Assembly (NCBI GenBank): GCA_050633585.1
Contig: JBOEGT010000030.1
Location: 1 to 64,000, forward strand
Length of the DNA stretch: 64,000 nt
Source of the DNA: CALKZN01 sp050633585
Lineage (GTDB): Bacteria > Pseudomonadota > Gammaproteobacteria > Arenicellales > Arenicellaceae
Direction of reading: 5' to 3'
Part shown: piece after piece, positions 19,805 through 29,097 of the stretch
How the letters are laid out: the number at the start of each line of letters is the position of its first letter
How positions within the stretch are numbered: position 1 is the first letter of the stretch
Position numbers and translations under genes: made by a program
Notes under the pieces: model-generated
What the model saw: only the letters and a program-made list of their open reading frames with translations
What the model was told of the DNA's origin: nothing
Database searches by the model: none

Positions 19805-20863
19805 ATGAATATTAAAATTGAATCGCTCGAAATTGGTGGCGAAAAAACGATTGTTATTGCTGAAGCAGGAGTGAACCATTTAGGGCGAATGGATTATGCG
19901 GAAGAGTTGGTGAAAACAGCTGCCCGTGCCGGCGCTGATGTTGTTAAGTTCCAAACCTATAAAGCGGATAAACTATCAACAAAAAAAGCACCACGTTTTT
20001 GGTCTTGGGAAGGAGAGCATGATCAAGAAGGCTCTCAACATGATTCCTATTCAAATCTGGACTCTTTTGGCAAGTCTGAATATATTGAGCTCAAGAAAAT
20101 TTGTGATAAATATGGCGTTGTGTTCATGTCGACACCTTTTGATGAGGAGTCTGCTGACATGCTGGTTGAAATAGGTATGAAGGGCTTCAAAATTGCGTCA
20201 TGTGATTTAACCAATTTGCCATTTTTAAAGCATATCGCCAAAAATCAGTTACCTATTTTATTGTCAACAGGCGCTGCAACTATTGAAGAAATCCGTCAAG
20301 CAGTTGATGTGATTGAAGGGCAAGGTAATCAGCAAATTTGTATCATGCAATGCACATTATGTTACCCAACTAAGCCAAAAGATTCTAATTTGTCAGCATT
20401 GAATGATATTGCTGAACATTTCCCAGGCTATGTTTTAGGATTGAGTGATCATACCTTAGGTACTATTGTGCCATCCGCGTCTATTCTTTATGGCGCTAAG
20501 GTTATAGAAAAGCATTATACGTTTGATAAAACATTGCCTGATAGTGCAGATCATTGGTTGTCATTGGATGAGTCTGAAATGAAGCTGATGGTAGATAATT
20601 TGCGCGAACTCGAAGTGGCTATTGGTGGTGGTAAAAAAGTGAAGTTGGAGTGTGAAACACCGGCGCATAAATTTGCTCGTCGTAGCTTGGTTTCAGAGGT
20701 CGGTATCAAAAAAGGTGAAGTGATTACTCGAGATATGTTGGCGATAAAACGCCCAGGTACCGGGTTGGCACCAGAGTTTTTGGATCGTTTTGTTGGGCAG
20801 GTTGCGGCAAAAGATATTGAAGCAGATGTGTTGTTGACCATGGCTGATATTGTAGAGGCTTAA
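19805..20863 (+). CDS. NeuB-family nonulosonic acid synthase (module 1)
   Basis: A 352-aa TIM-barrel synthase that condenses PEP with an N-acetylated hexosamine derivative to make a nine-carbon NulO. AEAGVNHLG (about residues 20-28), VVKFQTYKAD, STGAATIEE, LSDHTLGT and EKHYTF are conserved barrel motifs. A C-terminal SAF/antifreeze-like lid (about 285-350) contains ARRSLVSEVGIKKGEVIT. It differs from classical NeuB: an Arg-Phe-Trp/Gly-Glu-rich insertion follows KADKLSTKK, and the usual LPGPDH segment is LPDSADHWLS. It leads a compact plus-strand run with SpsF-like, DegT, Gfo/Idh and GT-B genes. The exact substrate is unknown; I do not call it sialic acid synthase. Confidence 0.85.
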   Translation: MNIKIESLEIGGEKTIVIAEAGVNHLGRMDYAEELVKTAARAGADVVKFQTYKADKLSTKKAPRFWSWEGEHDQEGSQHDSYSNLDSFGKSEYIELKKICDKYGVVFMSTPFDEESADMLVEIGMKGFKIASCDLTNLPFLKHIAKNQLPILLSTGAATIEEIRQAVDVIEGQGNQQICIMQCTLCYPTKPKDSNLSALNDIAEHFPGYVLGLSDHTLGTIVPSASILYGAKVIEKHYTFDKTLPDSADHWLSLDESEMKLMVDNLRELEVAIGGGKKVKLECETPAHKFARRSLVSEVGIKKGEVITRDMLAIKRPGTGLAPEFLDRFVGQVAAKDIEADVLLTMADIVEA

Positions 20864-20905
20864 GCCTGAAAATTTCTTTATAGCGAAATACGTGTTTTGG
20901 GTTCA

Positions 20906-21595
20906 ATGAAAGTTATTAATATCATTCAAGCCAGAATGGGGTCATCACGTTTTCCTGGAAAAATGATGGCTAGCTTGCACGGCCGGCCTGTCCTTGATTG
21001 GGTGTTAACGCGTTGTTTGCAGGCAAAATCTATTGATAGCACGATATTGGCAACTAGCGATTTATCGATTGATGACCCTTTGAGTGCGTTCGCAAAACAG
21101 CAAGATGTTTCTGTGTATAGAGGTGACGAACAAAATGTGTTGTCGCGTTATGCACAAATTGCTGAAATGCAAAATGCTGATATTGTGGTGAGAGTCTGTG
21201 GTGACAGGCCTTTAATTGATCCTCAGCTGATTGATTTGGCGGTTGATTTTTATCGGCAGCATGATGAAATAGATCTTGCCTATAACCACATTTCAGGTGA
21301 AGGTCAGCATTGGCCGAGAGGTTTTGGTGTTGAGGTCTTATCAGCTGATAATATTATTTCAATGGGGCGCAATGTAACGGACTGTTTTCATTGTGAGCAT
21401 GTGACGTCTCATATGTGGGCCAACCAAGATAAATACGTTATTGAGCCAGTTCCTTTTGATAGGACGGATTCTATTGATGCGGATATAAAGTTAGATTTAG
21501 ATACGAAAGAGGATTTGCTTAGGCTGCAAAGCGTGGCGATGAATATTGATTCTGAAATGTACGACGTACTAGATCGTTATTTGAACAAAGAATAA
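20906..21595 (+). CDS. SpsF-like cytidylyltransferase-family protein (first copy)
   Basis: A 229-aa GT-A-fold nucleotidyltransferase of the SpsF/CMP-NulO synthetase-like class. IQARMGSSRFPGKMM at residues 6-20 is the nucleotide-binding loop. RVCGDRPLIDP supplies the metal-binding Asp. LDLDTKEDL near the end is the typical family tail. Such proteins activate a sugar acid with CTP, although many members are uncharacterised. The ATG at 20906 begins the conserved strand; a TTG at 20897 is less likely. It sits 42 bp after the NeuB gene and 1-16 bp before the aminotransferase, so the genes are co-transcribed. Confidence 0.8.
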   Translation: MKVINIIQARMGSSRFPGKMMASLHGRPVLDWVLTRCLQAKSIDSTILATSDLSIDDPLSAFAKQQDVSVYRGDEQNVLSRYAQIAEMQNADIVVRVCGDRPLIDPQLIDLAVDFYRQHDEIDLAYNHISGEGQHWPRGFGVEVLSADNIISMGRNVTDCFHCEHVTSHMWANQDKYVIEPVPFDRTDSIDADIKLDLDTKEDLLRLQSVAMNIDSEMYDVLDRYLNKE

Positions 21596-21596
21596 G

Positions 21597-22976
21597 TTGA
21601 GAGTAGATATTTTGAAGAATAAAGCGGCAATTTTGGGTGGAAGTCCAGTGAGATCCAATGCATTTCCAGAAAGAAGTGTGATTGGCGATGATGAAAAACA
21701 AGCGGCAATGAAAGTGCTAGACGGTCAAGTGTTGTCGGGTTTTTTGGCTGCACCTGGAAAGTATTTTAATGGTGGTCAATATCTGCAAGCATTTGAAAGT
21801 GATTGGTGCCGTGATTATGGCTTTAAGCATGCTGTCGGGGTGAATTCATGGACCTCTGGCTTAATGGCTATTGTCGGCGCTTTGGGTATTGGGCCGGGTG
21901 ATGAGGTCATTTGTCCGCCATATACAATGTCTGCCTCTTCTACTTGCGTATTGTTTTATGGCGGTATCCCTGTCTTTGCTGATATCGAGGAAGATTCATT
22001 TTGTATTGACCCGGATGCAATAGAGAAGTGTATTACGCCAAGAACGAAGGCGATTATGGTGGTGCACTTGTTTGGTGGCACGGCTGATATGGATAGAATT
22101 TTGCAGATTGCGGAAAAACATGACCTTGCTGTGATTGAGGATGCCGCTCAAGCTCCAGGTGTATATTACAAAGGAAAGCCTGTTGGTACTATTGGTGATA
22201 TTGGTGGGTTTAGTCTGAACTTTCATAAGCATTTGCATGCTGGAGAGGGTGGAGTCATTGTCACTGATGATGATGACTTGGCTTTACGTTGTCAGATGAT
22301 TCGAAACCATGGTGAAAACTATGTCGATCAGTTTCCAGATATAGACATTGATAATACGATCGGTGGCAATTATCGAATGACTGAAATCCTTGCTGCTATT
22401 GGTCATACTCAGCTTGGTAAATTGCCGTCGCTGCTATCGCACAGGCATGAGCTGGCATCTTACTTGAATGAGAGGTTTGCGAAGATAGAGGGCTTGACGC
22501 CACCGACGGTTAGAGAGGGGTGCACCCATGCGTGGTATTTGTATCCTTTGAGGTACGATAGTGACAAGGTTGGGCTTTCTAGAGCCTTATTTGTCGAGGC
22601 TGTTAATCAAGAGTTACCGAAGCCTAAATCGATAGAATCGGTCGCTGTCACACAAGGTTATGTTAGGCCTTTGTATATGTCTCGTGTTTACCAAGAGCAA
22701 ATTGCTATTGGTAAAAAAGGATTTCCTTTTAACTTTAATGAAGGTGTCGAGTACAACTATGATAAAGGGATATGCCCAGTCACCGAGCGAATGTATGAGT
22801 CGGAATTAGTATTAACGGCTTTGGCGAGAGAGCCTTTAACGCTGGAAGACATGAAAGATTTTGCCGATGCGGTTGAGAAAGTGATCGAAAATGCCGCTGA
22901 TATTGGTGCGGAGTTAGCTGAAAAATATCAATCGGTTAAAATTCAAAGTACTGTAGATATCGCTAGTGAAACCTAG
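21597..22976 (+). CDS. DegT/DnrJ/EryC1/StrS PLP-dependent sugar aminotransferase
   Basis: About 454-459 aa; transfers an amino group to a keto-sugar. HKHLHAGEGGVI near residue 208 holds the PLP lysine, IEDAAQAPG carries the cofactor Asp, and GGNYRMTEILAAIG is the family's substrate segment. It is longer than typical DegT enzymes (about 380), with an extra C-terminal helix. No ATG is available at the start: TTG at 21597 or TTG at 21612 (with GAGAG 8 bp upstream) must serve, and 21612 has the better ribosome-binding site. It is flanked on both sides by SpsF-like genes. The keto-sugar substrate is not evident, as no dedicated 4,6-dehydratase lies in this module. Confidence 0.85.
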   Translation: MRVDILKNKAAILGGSPVRSNAFPERSVIGDDEKQAAMKVLDGQVLSGFLAAPGKYFNGGQYLQAFESDWCRDYGFKHAVGVNSWTSGLMAIVGALGIGPGDEVICPPYTMSASSTCVLFYGGIPVFADIEEDSFCIDPDAIEKCITPRTKAIMVVHLFGGTADMDRILQIAEKHDLAVIEDAAQAPGVYYKGKPVGTIGDIGGFSLNFHKHLHAGEGGVIVTDDDDLALRCQMIRNHGENYVDQFPDIDIDNTIGGNYRMTEILAAIGHTQLGKLPSLLSHRHELASYLNERFAKIEGLTPPTVREGCTHAWYLYPLRYDSDKVGLSRALFVEAVNQELPKPKSIESVAVTQGYVRPLYMSRVYQEQIAIGKKGFPFNFNEGVEYNYDKGICPVTERMYESELVLTALAREPLTLEDMKDFADAVEKVIENAADIGAELAEKYQSVKIQSTVDIASET

Positions 22977-22987
22977 CCTTCAAGGAC

Positions 22988-23740
22988 ATGGGATTAAACG
23001 GTAAAAAAGTAGTTGCTATTATTGAAGCTCGAATGAATTCAACGAGGTTGCCAGGCAAGGTTTTAAAGCCCTTGTCTGGTGTGCCTGTCATTGGACAAAT
23101 TGTGAATAGGCTCCGTGCTGCAAAGCATGTAGATGAAGTGTGTGTGGCGACAGTCAATGACTCAAGTTGTGATGCTTTGGTTGATTATTGTGAAGAAATA
23201 GGTGCGACCGTTTTTCGTGGCAGTGAAGACGATGTTTTGGATAGGGTCTTAAAGGCAGCGTATTTTACAGATGCGGATGTCATTGTTGAGATTTGCGGCG
23301 ACTGTCCATTAATTGATGCGGGTGTTGTGGATGCAGTTGTTCAGCAATATTTTCAAGAGGGTGTTGATTTTTGTTCAAATGCGATCCAAAGAGTTCATCC
23401 AATTGGCCTTGATGTAAAGGTCTTTTCAACGGCTGTTTTACAGCAAGTTGCCGATAAAACGGATGATCCCTACGATCATGAGCATGTGTCATTATATATT
23501 TATGAGCACCCAGAATTATTTTCTATTTCCCATTTAAGTGATCAGTTAAGTGCTGATCAAGTAGATTATAGATTGACCTTAGATACGCAAGAAGACTTTC
23601 GTTTGATCAATGCAGTGTATCAACACTTGTTTGATGAGAATAAGTTGTTCACATTGACTGATGTGCTGACATTGTTGAGCGCGTCACCTGAGTTGTTAAG
23701 CATTAATCAAGGCATCAAACAAAAGGGTGTTCGTGAGTAA
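22988..23740 (+). CDS. SpsF-like cytidylyltransferase-family protein (second copy)
   Basis: A 250-aa GT-A-fold nucleotidyltransferase. IEARMNSTRLPGKVL (about residues 11-25) is the CTP loop, VEICGDCPLIDAG the metal-binding segment, and LTLDTQEDFRLI the family tail. It has the same architecture as the protein at 20906-21595 but diverges clearly in sequence, so it is not a recent duplication. Start ATG is 11 bp after the aminotransferase stop. Its stop overlaps the start of the oxidoreductase gene. Two SpsF-like enzymes around one aminotransferase suggest either two activated sugars or two steps on one sugar; which is unknown. Confidence 0.8.
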   Translation: MGLNGKKVVAIIEARMNSTRLPGKVLKPLSGVPVIGQIVNRLRAAKHVDEVCVATVNDSSCDALVDYCEEIGATVFRGSEDDVLDRVLKAAYFTDADVIVEICGDCPLIDAGVVDAVVQQYFQEGVDFCSNAIQRVHPIGLDVKVFSTAVLQQVADKTDDPYDHEHVSLYIYEHPELFSISHLSDQLSADQVDYRLTLDTQEDFRLINAVYQHLFDENKLFTLTDVLTLLSASPELLSINQGIKQKGVRE

Positions 23741-24734
23741 GCGGTATCGTTCAGCAATTATTGGGTGTGGTTTGATCGGCAGTAGCATGCAGGACCGCAA
23801 GGGAGGGACTGTCAGGGGGATTTCTACGCATGCCGCTGCCTACTCAGAACATGAACAGGTTGAGTTGGTGGCGCTCTGTGATAGTCAACCAGAAGGGCTT
23901 TCTGTAGCAAATGATCGTTGGGGACCACTACCTTGTTATGATAATTACATAGATTTGCTGAGTAAAGCGCAACCTGAGCTTGTTAGTGTTGCTACTCATG
24001 TCGATAGTCATTATGAAATTACTAAAGCCTGTTTAATGCATGATAGTGTTAAAGCGGTTTTACTCGAAAAGCCAGTGTGTCATGATATTAATGAGGCTAG
24101 AGAGTTAGCTGATATTGCTCGTTCTTGTAATAAGGCGTTGAATGTCAATTATTCTCGACGATTTTCTCCTGAGTTTCAAAGGGTTGCTTCTGATATTTCA
24201 AACGGTGTTTTTGGGGAGCCATTAATTGTGACAGGCGTTTACACGAAAGGTTTGTTTCATAACGGCACGCATTGGATAGATATGTATAGGATGTTGTTTT
24301 CGGAACCTAAGAAGGTTTTTGCAACGGCTTCTCCAAGCATTGATAGCAAGATGGATCCGGACCCTATGGTCTCGTTCGCTTTTGAGCATGATTCCATGAT
24401 GAGCGCTGAGGTGAAAACATTTGCACATGAGCATCATACTATTTTTGATATGGATATTGTGTTGACTAAAGGTAGGATAAGAATTATTGATCAATCTGAT
24501 ACAATTGAGATGTATAAAGTTAAAGATGATTGGCCTTTTGCTGGCTATCAATCACTCGATAAGACTGATACTTTTAACCAATGTTTAAGTAACGCGTTGA
24601 TGCATGCGGTTGACGATTTGGTGAATTCAATTGATGGTGGAGATTCAGTCTCTCCCATTGAGAGTGCGATCAAGAACTTGGAGTGGGCGACTGAAATTAA
24701 ACATTCTTTATCTCATTTCTCGGGTAGTTTATAA
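23733..24734 (+). CDS. Gfo/Idh/MocA-family oxidoreductase
   Basis: A 333-aa NAD(P)-dependent sugar oxidoreductase. The Rossmann loop IIGCGLIGSS is at residues 8-17. LLEKPVCHDINEA near residue 112 carries the family EKP motif. NGTHWIDM supplies a conserved His-Asp region of the active site. GTG at 23733 is chosen because AAGGG precedes it at good spacing and it overlaps the previous stop, implying coupling. In Campylobacter legionaminic pathways PtmF is, to my recollection, of the same class, so it may feed the nearby legionaminic genes; equally it may reduce a module-1 intermediate. Confidence 0.8.
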   Translation: MSKRYRSAIIGCGLIGSSMQDRKGGTVRGISTHAAAYSEHEQVELVALCDSQPEGLSVANDRWGPLPCYDNYIDLLSKAQPELVSVATHVDSHYEITKACLMHDSVKAVLLEKPVCHDINEARELADIARSCNKALNVNYSRRFSPEFQRVASDISNGVFGEPLIVTGVYTKGLFHNGTHWIDMYRMLFSEPKKVFATASPSIDSKMDPDPMVSFAFEHDSMMSAEVKTFAHEHHTIFDMDIVLTKGRIRIIDQSDTIEMYKVKDDWPFAGYQSLDKTDTFNQCLSNALMHAVDDLVNSIDGGDSVSPIESAIKNLEWATEIKHSLSHFSGSL

Positions 24735-24750
24735 CTTGTCATATTGCTAA

Positions 24751-25839
24751 ATGGCTAGAAAAAAAATCCTTATTTGCGCGTCAGATCCTGGAGGAGCGAC
24801 CTATTTAATTCCCGTGTTACATGAGCTGGTAAGGCATCCTGATTTTTGTCTGGAGATGCTCGTTTATGGAGAAGCATTGAGTTTATTTAAAGAGGAAGGC
24901 TTTCATGTTTTAGATGTGAATCGAGAGTTGGAAGCCTTTTCTAGCTTGCAAGCGCTTTTTGAGTCGATTGCTCCGGATCTGTTGTTGGGGGCGACATCAG
25001 TGAATGAATTTAATTGGGAGAGAAAATTTGTTCAGCTTGCCAATATGTTGGGTGTTCCAAGTGTGTCTGTCATTGACTTTTGGAGTAATTTTTTGATGAG
25101 GTTTCGTTTGGATGAAAACGAACTAGTCATGCCATCTAAAATCGCTGTCATTGATCAGTCTATGAAGGAGTCGATACAAGCATCTGGCGTGGATGACGCC
25201 ATATTAAGCGTTGTCGGTCATCCAGCGTATGAGTTAATCGCGAATAAAAAAGGTGGAAGGCAGGAGTCTAATGATGAGGGTGATGTATTACGTATCTTGT
25301 TTGTGTCTCAACCAATCGCTAAATTTCACCTGCAAGAGTATGGTGATGAAAATCATCTCGGCTTTAATGAAAAAAGTGTCTTTAAAGATCTTGTGTTGGC
25401 GTCGGGAAAGTTTGCCGCTGAGCGAGGTGTTGCTGTTGAAATCTCGGTACTTTTGCATCCTAGGAATAGCGATGAAATTCAACTGCCATACATGGGGATA
25501 GGTGTGCATGCCGTTCAAATTAAGAATGCGAACAGGTATTGCGCGATCGCTGAAATGAATCTTGTCTTAGGTATGTATTCGAGCTTTCTTTATGAAGCGC
25601 ATCTTTTAGGTGCGAATGCGGTGAGCTATATGCCTGAAAGTCGGCAGGATAACCTGCCTTACGAGGAGGGTTCACCTGTTTCGCAGATTAGACAAATTAC
25701 TAAGCTAGAGGATTTATTTCAGTCTCTGCAGGAGAGCGACTTGGAGCTAATAGATAAACAGCCTAGTTCTTTTATGAATCAATTTGAACATTCTACTCAA
25801 AGACTTGTCAATTTGTGCTGTGACTTAACCAATGTTTGA
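24751..25839 (+). CDS. GT-B-fold protein of unknown specificity
   Basis: A 362-aa protein with a two-Rossmann glycosyltransferase-B look. The N-terminal strand ILICASDPGGATYLIPVLHE (residues 5-24) resembles the acceptor-side loop of MurG/NeuC/PseG-like proteins. Mid-protein SVVGHPAYEL and VSQPIAKFHL mark the interdomain region, and LVLGMYSSFLYEAHLLG is the donor-side helix. No family name can be given confidently. It directly follows the oxidoreductase in module 1. It could be the NDP-sugar hydrolase that NulO synthesis needs before the NeuB step, or a transferase; both are inference. It ends 24 bp from the convergent GNAT gene. Confidence 0.6.
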   Translation: MARKKILICASDPGGATYLIPVLHELVRHPDFCLEMLVYGEALSLFKEEGFHVLDVNRELEAFSSLQALFESIAPDLLLGATSVNEFNWERKFVQLANMLGVPSVSVIDFWSNFLMRFRLDENELVMPSKIAVIDQSMKESIQASGVDDAILSVVGHPAYELIANKKGGRQESNDEGDVLRILFVSQPIAKFHLQEYGDENHLGFNEKSVFKDLVLASGKFAAERGVAVEISVLLHPRNSDEIQLPYMGIGVHAVQIKNANRYCAIAEMNLVLGMYSSFLYEAHLLGANAVSYMPESRQDNLPYEEGSPVSQIRQITKLEDLFQSLQESDLELIDKQPSSFMNQFEHSTQRLVNLCCDLTNV

Positions 25840-25863
25840 ATGAATGCAAGAAGTGGTAGTACG

Positions 25864-26391
25864 CTAAAAGTTTGGGTTGATTAATCCGTATTCAAGAATG
25901 TCGGTATAGGTGCCGTGCTTAAAGAGTGCTTTTTCACGAGTACCTTCATGAACCATGCCAAGAGCTAGTGCAAGCTTTTGCATGCCAATATTTTCTTTTG
26001 ATGTTCCGCAATAGATTCTGGTTAGGTTTAACTCCATAAATCCATGCTTTATGATGAGTTTGGCAGCTTCTTTAGCAAAACCTTTTCCCCAGTACGTTTT
26101 TTCTCCAAGCAATATGGCAAATTCTGCATTTCTATTAATCCAATCAATTTTTTGCAAGGATATGTTGCCTATGTGTATGTCTGTTTCATTGTCACACATT
26201 GCAAGTACTAGTTCGTGTTTGTTGTAGGAGCTTTTAATGTATTCTTCTGCTTGAGACTTTGAGTAGGCGAAGCGGTGATGATTGTTGTATTCGCACACTT
26301 CAGTATCGTTAAGCCAGTGAACATAATTGCCATTTAAGTCTGATTCAGACAGGCCACGAAGGTGGACTTTGTTTCCTTTGAGAAAAATCAT
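25864..26391 (-). CDS. GNAT-family N-acetyltransferase (RimJ/RimL or PseH-like)
   Basis: A 175-aa acetyl-CoA-dependent acetyltransferase from the ATG at 26391 (MIFLKGNKVHLRG); a longer frame upstream is non-conserved. HWLNDTEVCEYN, GEKTYWGKGFAKEA (the acetyl-CoA pyrophosphate loop) and LTRIYCGTSKENIGMQKLALALG are standard RimJ/RimL-type GNAT motifs. This class includes PseH, which N-acetylates the amino group put on by a DegT aminotransferase. It is the only minus-strand gene in module 1 and faces divergently from the next plus-strand gene across 166 bp. Its role in acetylating the product of the nearby aminotransferase is plausible but inferred. Confidence 0.8.
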   Translation of the reverse strand: MIFLKGNKVHLRGLSESDLNGNYVHWLNDTEVCEYNNHHRFAYSKSQAEEYIKSSYNKHELVLAMCDNETDIHIGNISLQKIDWINRNAEFAILLGEKTYWGKGFAKEAAKLIIKHGFMELNLTRIYCGTSKENIGMQKLALALGMVHEGTREKALFKHGTYTDILEYGLINPNF

Positions 26392-26557
26392 ATTTTTAAC
26401 GAATGTCGATTTTTTAAATGCCGTAGCATAACATAGGCATCTTTGTTTTTCGTGTTTTGGATGCACCTGTGGAAGAGAGGGAGGTGTGTATTTTTGTATC
26501 ATACATGCTCTGTTAGTTCGACTGAATCATGTAGAATACGCATTTTTGGGAATAAAG

Positions 26558-28108
26558 ATGAAAGCGGTTTTTTCTTCAATTAATGAAATTGATATGATGC
26601 TAACGGTCGCTCGCCGTTTGCAGCGAGATCATGGTTTTCATCCTATTTATTGGTCTGCGTCGACGGATCACCAAGCCGCGCTGTTAGAGCAATTTCCTGA
26701 TGTGTTATTTCATGATTTTTTTGACGCGATCAGAGGCGAATATCCGCAATTTTTCGATTTGCAGCAAGGTTTTGCTCTTTTAAGTGAAGAGGTGTTATCT
26801 GAGTATTCTGATATTGAAAAGACTTTTATTGATTTGTCTATGACGCGGGCAGATCCATCGGGAGGTTTTAAATATTATGAATTAACTAATTATTTTCACC
26901 GTGCGTTAGCGGCTTCATTGAGTTTTATTAAAAAGTATCAGCCAGATGTTTGGGTTTCTTTGTCTCCGCCGCATTCTATGTTTGATTATGTTTTTTATGA
27001 GGTGTGCCGGAAAAAACAGATTAAAACAGTTATTTTATTTGAGACGAGCCTTCCTGGTTATTCATTTGCAGTTGAAGAAATTAACTATCAACACAAGCGA
27101 TTAGATGTGGAAATTTCTCGTATTAAAAAAACAGGTTTTGATGAGCAAGGAATCCCTGAAAAAGTCATGGGGTATATTCAAGGGATTCGCAAAACATATG
27201 ACGATGGCAAGCCGTTTCATTTTCAGATTAATTATCCAGGCGATTCAGGTTTAAGCCGGCACAGTTTTGAGCGGATTAGAACGGAGCTTCATCGTCAAAA
27301 GAAGCAATGTTTAAAACAATATTGGTTAGAGAGATTAAGCCCATTCAAGAAGCTTTCTACTAGAAAACATTATTTAAAACAATCGCACCATAAATTGATT
27401 GCGTCTTTTACTTCTGAGCTTGATTGGTTGCGTTGTAAGTTAGATTCAGTGAAGCAAACGCAGGAAATTTTTGATGAATATGTTCATTTGTCGAGCGAGT
27501 ATGTGATGGATAGGGAATATGTATACTTTCCTTTGCATATGCAGCCAGAATGCACAACGGTGCCGCAAGGAGGTGTGTTTGCTGATCAGTTATTGTCTTT
27601 GCGCATGTTAAGGGCTGCGCTCCCTGATGAGGTATTTATTTATGTGAAAGAAACACCAGGGCAGTTTAGGTGGCATCGAGGTATTTCGGCTAGGTATCGT
27701 TGGATGTATCAAGAAATGGCTGATATGAAGAATGTAGTTTTGCTGCCAACTGATACGGACCCATTTGCATTGGTGGATAATAGTCAGTGCGTTTTTTCCA
27801 TAACGGGTACGTCTGGTTGGGAATCAATTGTTCGAGGAAAGCCTGTTATTTCTATGGGGAAACTCTTTTTTTACAAAGGGTTTCCTGGCGTTTATCAGGT
27901 GAGTTCAGCTGAAGAAATTGACACGGCTATGAACAGTATTCAAGAAAATCCAGCTGTAGATTTTAATGAAGTGCTAATAGCAGTTCAGGCCCTAATTAAT
28001 TTATGTGCTGTTTGTTCAGTGCAGAAAAAATATGTTGAGTTATATGATATTCCTATTGAAGAGAATATTGATAGATTGGTGGGTTTGTTATCGTCGGAAA
28101 CAATGTGA
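26558..28108 (+). CDS. Capsule-polysaccharide-synthesis-like (KpsC/KpsS-related) glycosyltransferase candidate
   Basis: A 516-aa protein from the ATG at 26558. The C-terminal half has YFPLHMQPE near residue 325, FIYVKETPGQ, and the segment SITGTSGWESIVRGKPVIS near 425. These resemble the donor-binding domain of capsule synthesis proteins (Pfam Capsule_synth type), which are GT-B Kdo or sugar transferases. The N-terminal half is a Rossmann-like strand followed by charged helices. I infer a transferase acting on the surface glycan. It starts a new plus-strand transcription unit after the divergent GNAT gene and is followed closely by the aldo/keto reductase. Confidence 0.6.
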   Translation: MKAVFSSINEIDMMLTVARRLQRDHGFHPIYWSASTDHQAALLEQFPDVLFHDFFDAIRGEYPQFFDLQQGFALLSEEVLSEYSDIEKTFIDLSMTRADPSGGFKYYELTNYFHRALAASLSFIKKYQPDVWVSLSPPHSMFDYVFYEVCRKKQIKTVILFETSLPGYSFAVEEINYQHKRLDVEISRIKKTGFDEQGIPEKVMGYIQGIRKTYDDGKPFHFQINYPGDSGLSRHSFERIRTELHRQKKQCLKQYWLERLSPFKKLSTRKHYLKQSHHKLIASFTSELDWLRCKLDSVKQTQEIFDEYVHLSSEYVMDREYVYFPLHMQPECTTVPQGGVFADQLLSLRMLRAALPDEVFIYVKETPGQFRWHRGISARYRWMYQEMADMKNVVLLPTDTDPFALVDNSQCVFSITGTSGWESIVRGKPVISMGKLFFYKGFPGVYQVSSAEEIDTAMNSIQENPAVDFNEVLIAVQALINLCAVCSVQKKYVELYDIPIEENIDRLVGLLSSETM

Positions 28109-28120
28109 ATGTAAATATTT

Positions 28121-29038
28121 ATGTTACCTGTTAATAAAATAGCGTTAGGAACAACCAAGCTAGGCATGCCTTATGGTGCGGTTGAGCAGGTACAAGTCTC
28201 TCAGGCTGTAACTACAGGAATTTTTCAAAAGTGTCAGCAACTTGGTTTTGATATGTATGATACGGCGCCAAGTTATGGTGTGGCTGAGGCGCTGATTGGT
28301 GAGAATCTTCAGGGAGAGTATGCTCCTGATTTGGCAAGAGTGCAGCATGCGCCTCTAAAAATTATCACAAAAATTGCTAAGGTTCAGTCTGTTGAAATTT
28401 CGATGGATAGCATTAATACTGTTCAGTCGGTATTTGAGCGCTCCTTAGCGTTAATGCAATGCAACTCGTGCTATGGATTATTGATTCATGATGTCAAAGA
28501 TTTATTTAAGGTAAATGCGGAAAAATTAGTGGACTGGATGCATGAAATGAAAGCATCTGGAAAAGTTGAAAAGATTGGTGTTTCTGTCTATACCCCTGAA
28601 GAGGTTGAGCGGCTCTTGGAAGTTTTTGATTTTGATTTAGTTCAATTGCCATGTAATATTTTTGACCAGCGTTTTATTCAGTCGGGTGTGTTGGCAACGT
28701 TGGCGCAAAAAAACATTGAAATTCATGCGAGAAGTTTGTTTTTAAAAGGCATTATTTTGAAGCCAAATGCACAAGCTAAGCTCCCAAGTAAGCTGTTAGC
28801 GCATAATGTGGAATTTCATAAATTTATGAACCAACAGGAGCTTTCGGCGTATGATGCTTGTTTGCATTTTGCTAATGCTCAAAGTTTAGTTGATCGCTGG
28901 GTAATTGGTGTTTCATCGGATAAGCAGCTTAAGCAGTTGTGCCAAGGTGTGAATTTGTTATCTGAGAACATGATGGGTATTGATTATCGGCAATGGGCTT
29001 TTGCAGATGCCGCTGCGTTAGACCCCCGCGAATGGTGA
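28121..29038 (+). CDS. Aldo/keto reductase family protein
   Basis: A 305-aa NADPH-dependent reductase on a TIM barrel. IALGTTKLGMPYG opens the barrel, MYDTAPSYGVAEALIG (about residue 45) carries the catalytic Asp and Tyr, IITKIAK the catalytic Lys and LLIHDVKD the His, so the AKR tetrad appears complete. ATG lies 12 bp after the preceding stop. AKRs in sugar loci reduce keto groups of activated or free sugars. This one lies between module 1 and the legionaminic genes and could serve either. Substrate unknown. Confidence 0.8.
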   Translation: MLPVNKIALGTTKLGMPYGAVEQVQVSQAVTTGIFQKCQQLGFDMYDTAPSYGVAEALIGENLQGEYAPDLARVQHAPLKIITKIAKVQSVEISMDSINTVQSVFERSLALMQCNSCYGLLIHDVKDLFKVNAEKLVDWMHEMKASGKVEKIGVSVYTPEEVERLLEVFDFDLVQLPCNIFDQRFIQSGVLATLAQKNIEIHARSLFLKGIILKPNAQAKLPSKLLAHNVEFHKFMNQQELSAYDACLHFANAQSLVDRWVIGVSSDKQLKQLCQGVNLLSENMMGIDYRQWAFADAAALDPREW

Positions 29039-29097
29039 TTGTCATGTTGGCTGCTTATCAAACACGATTTATTTAATCAGATTTTATTATCAGTAAT

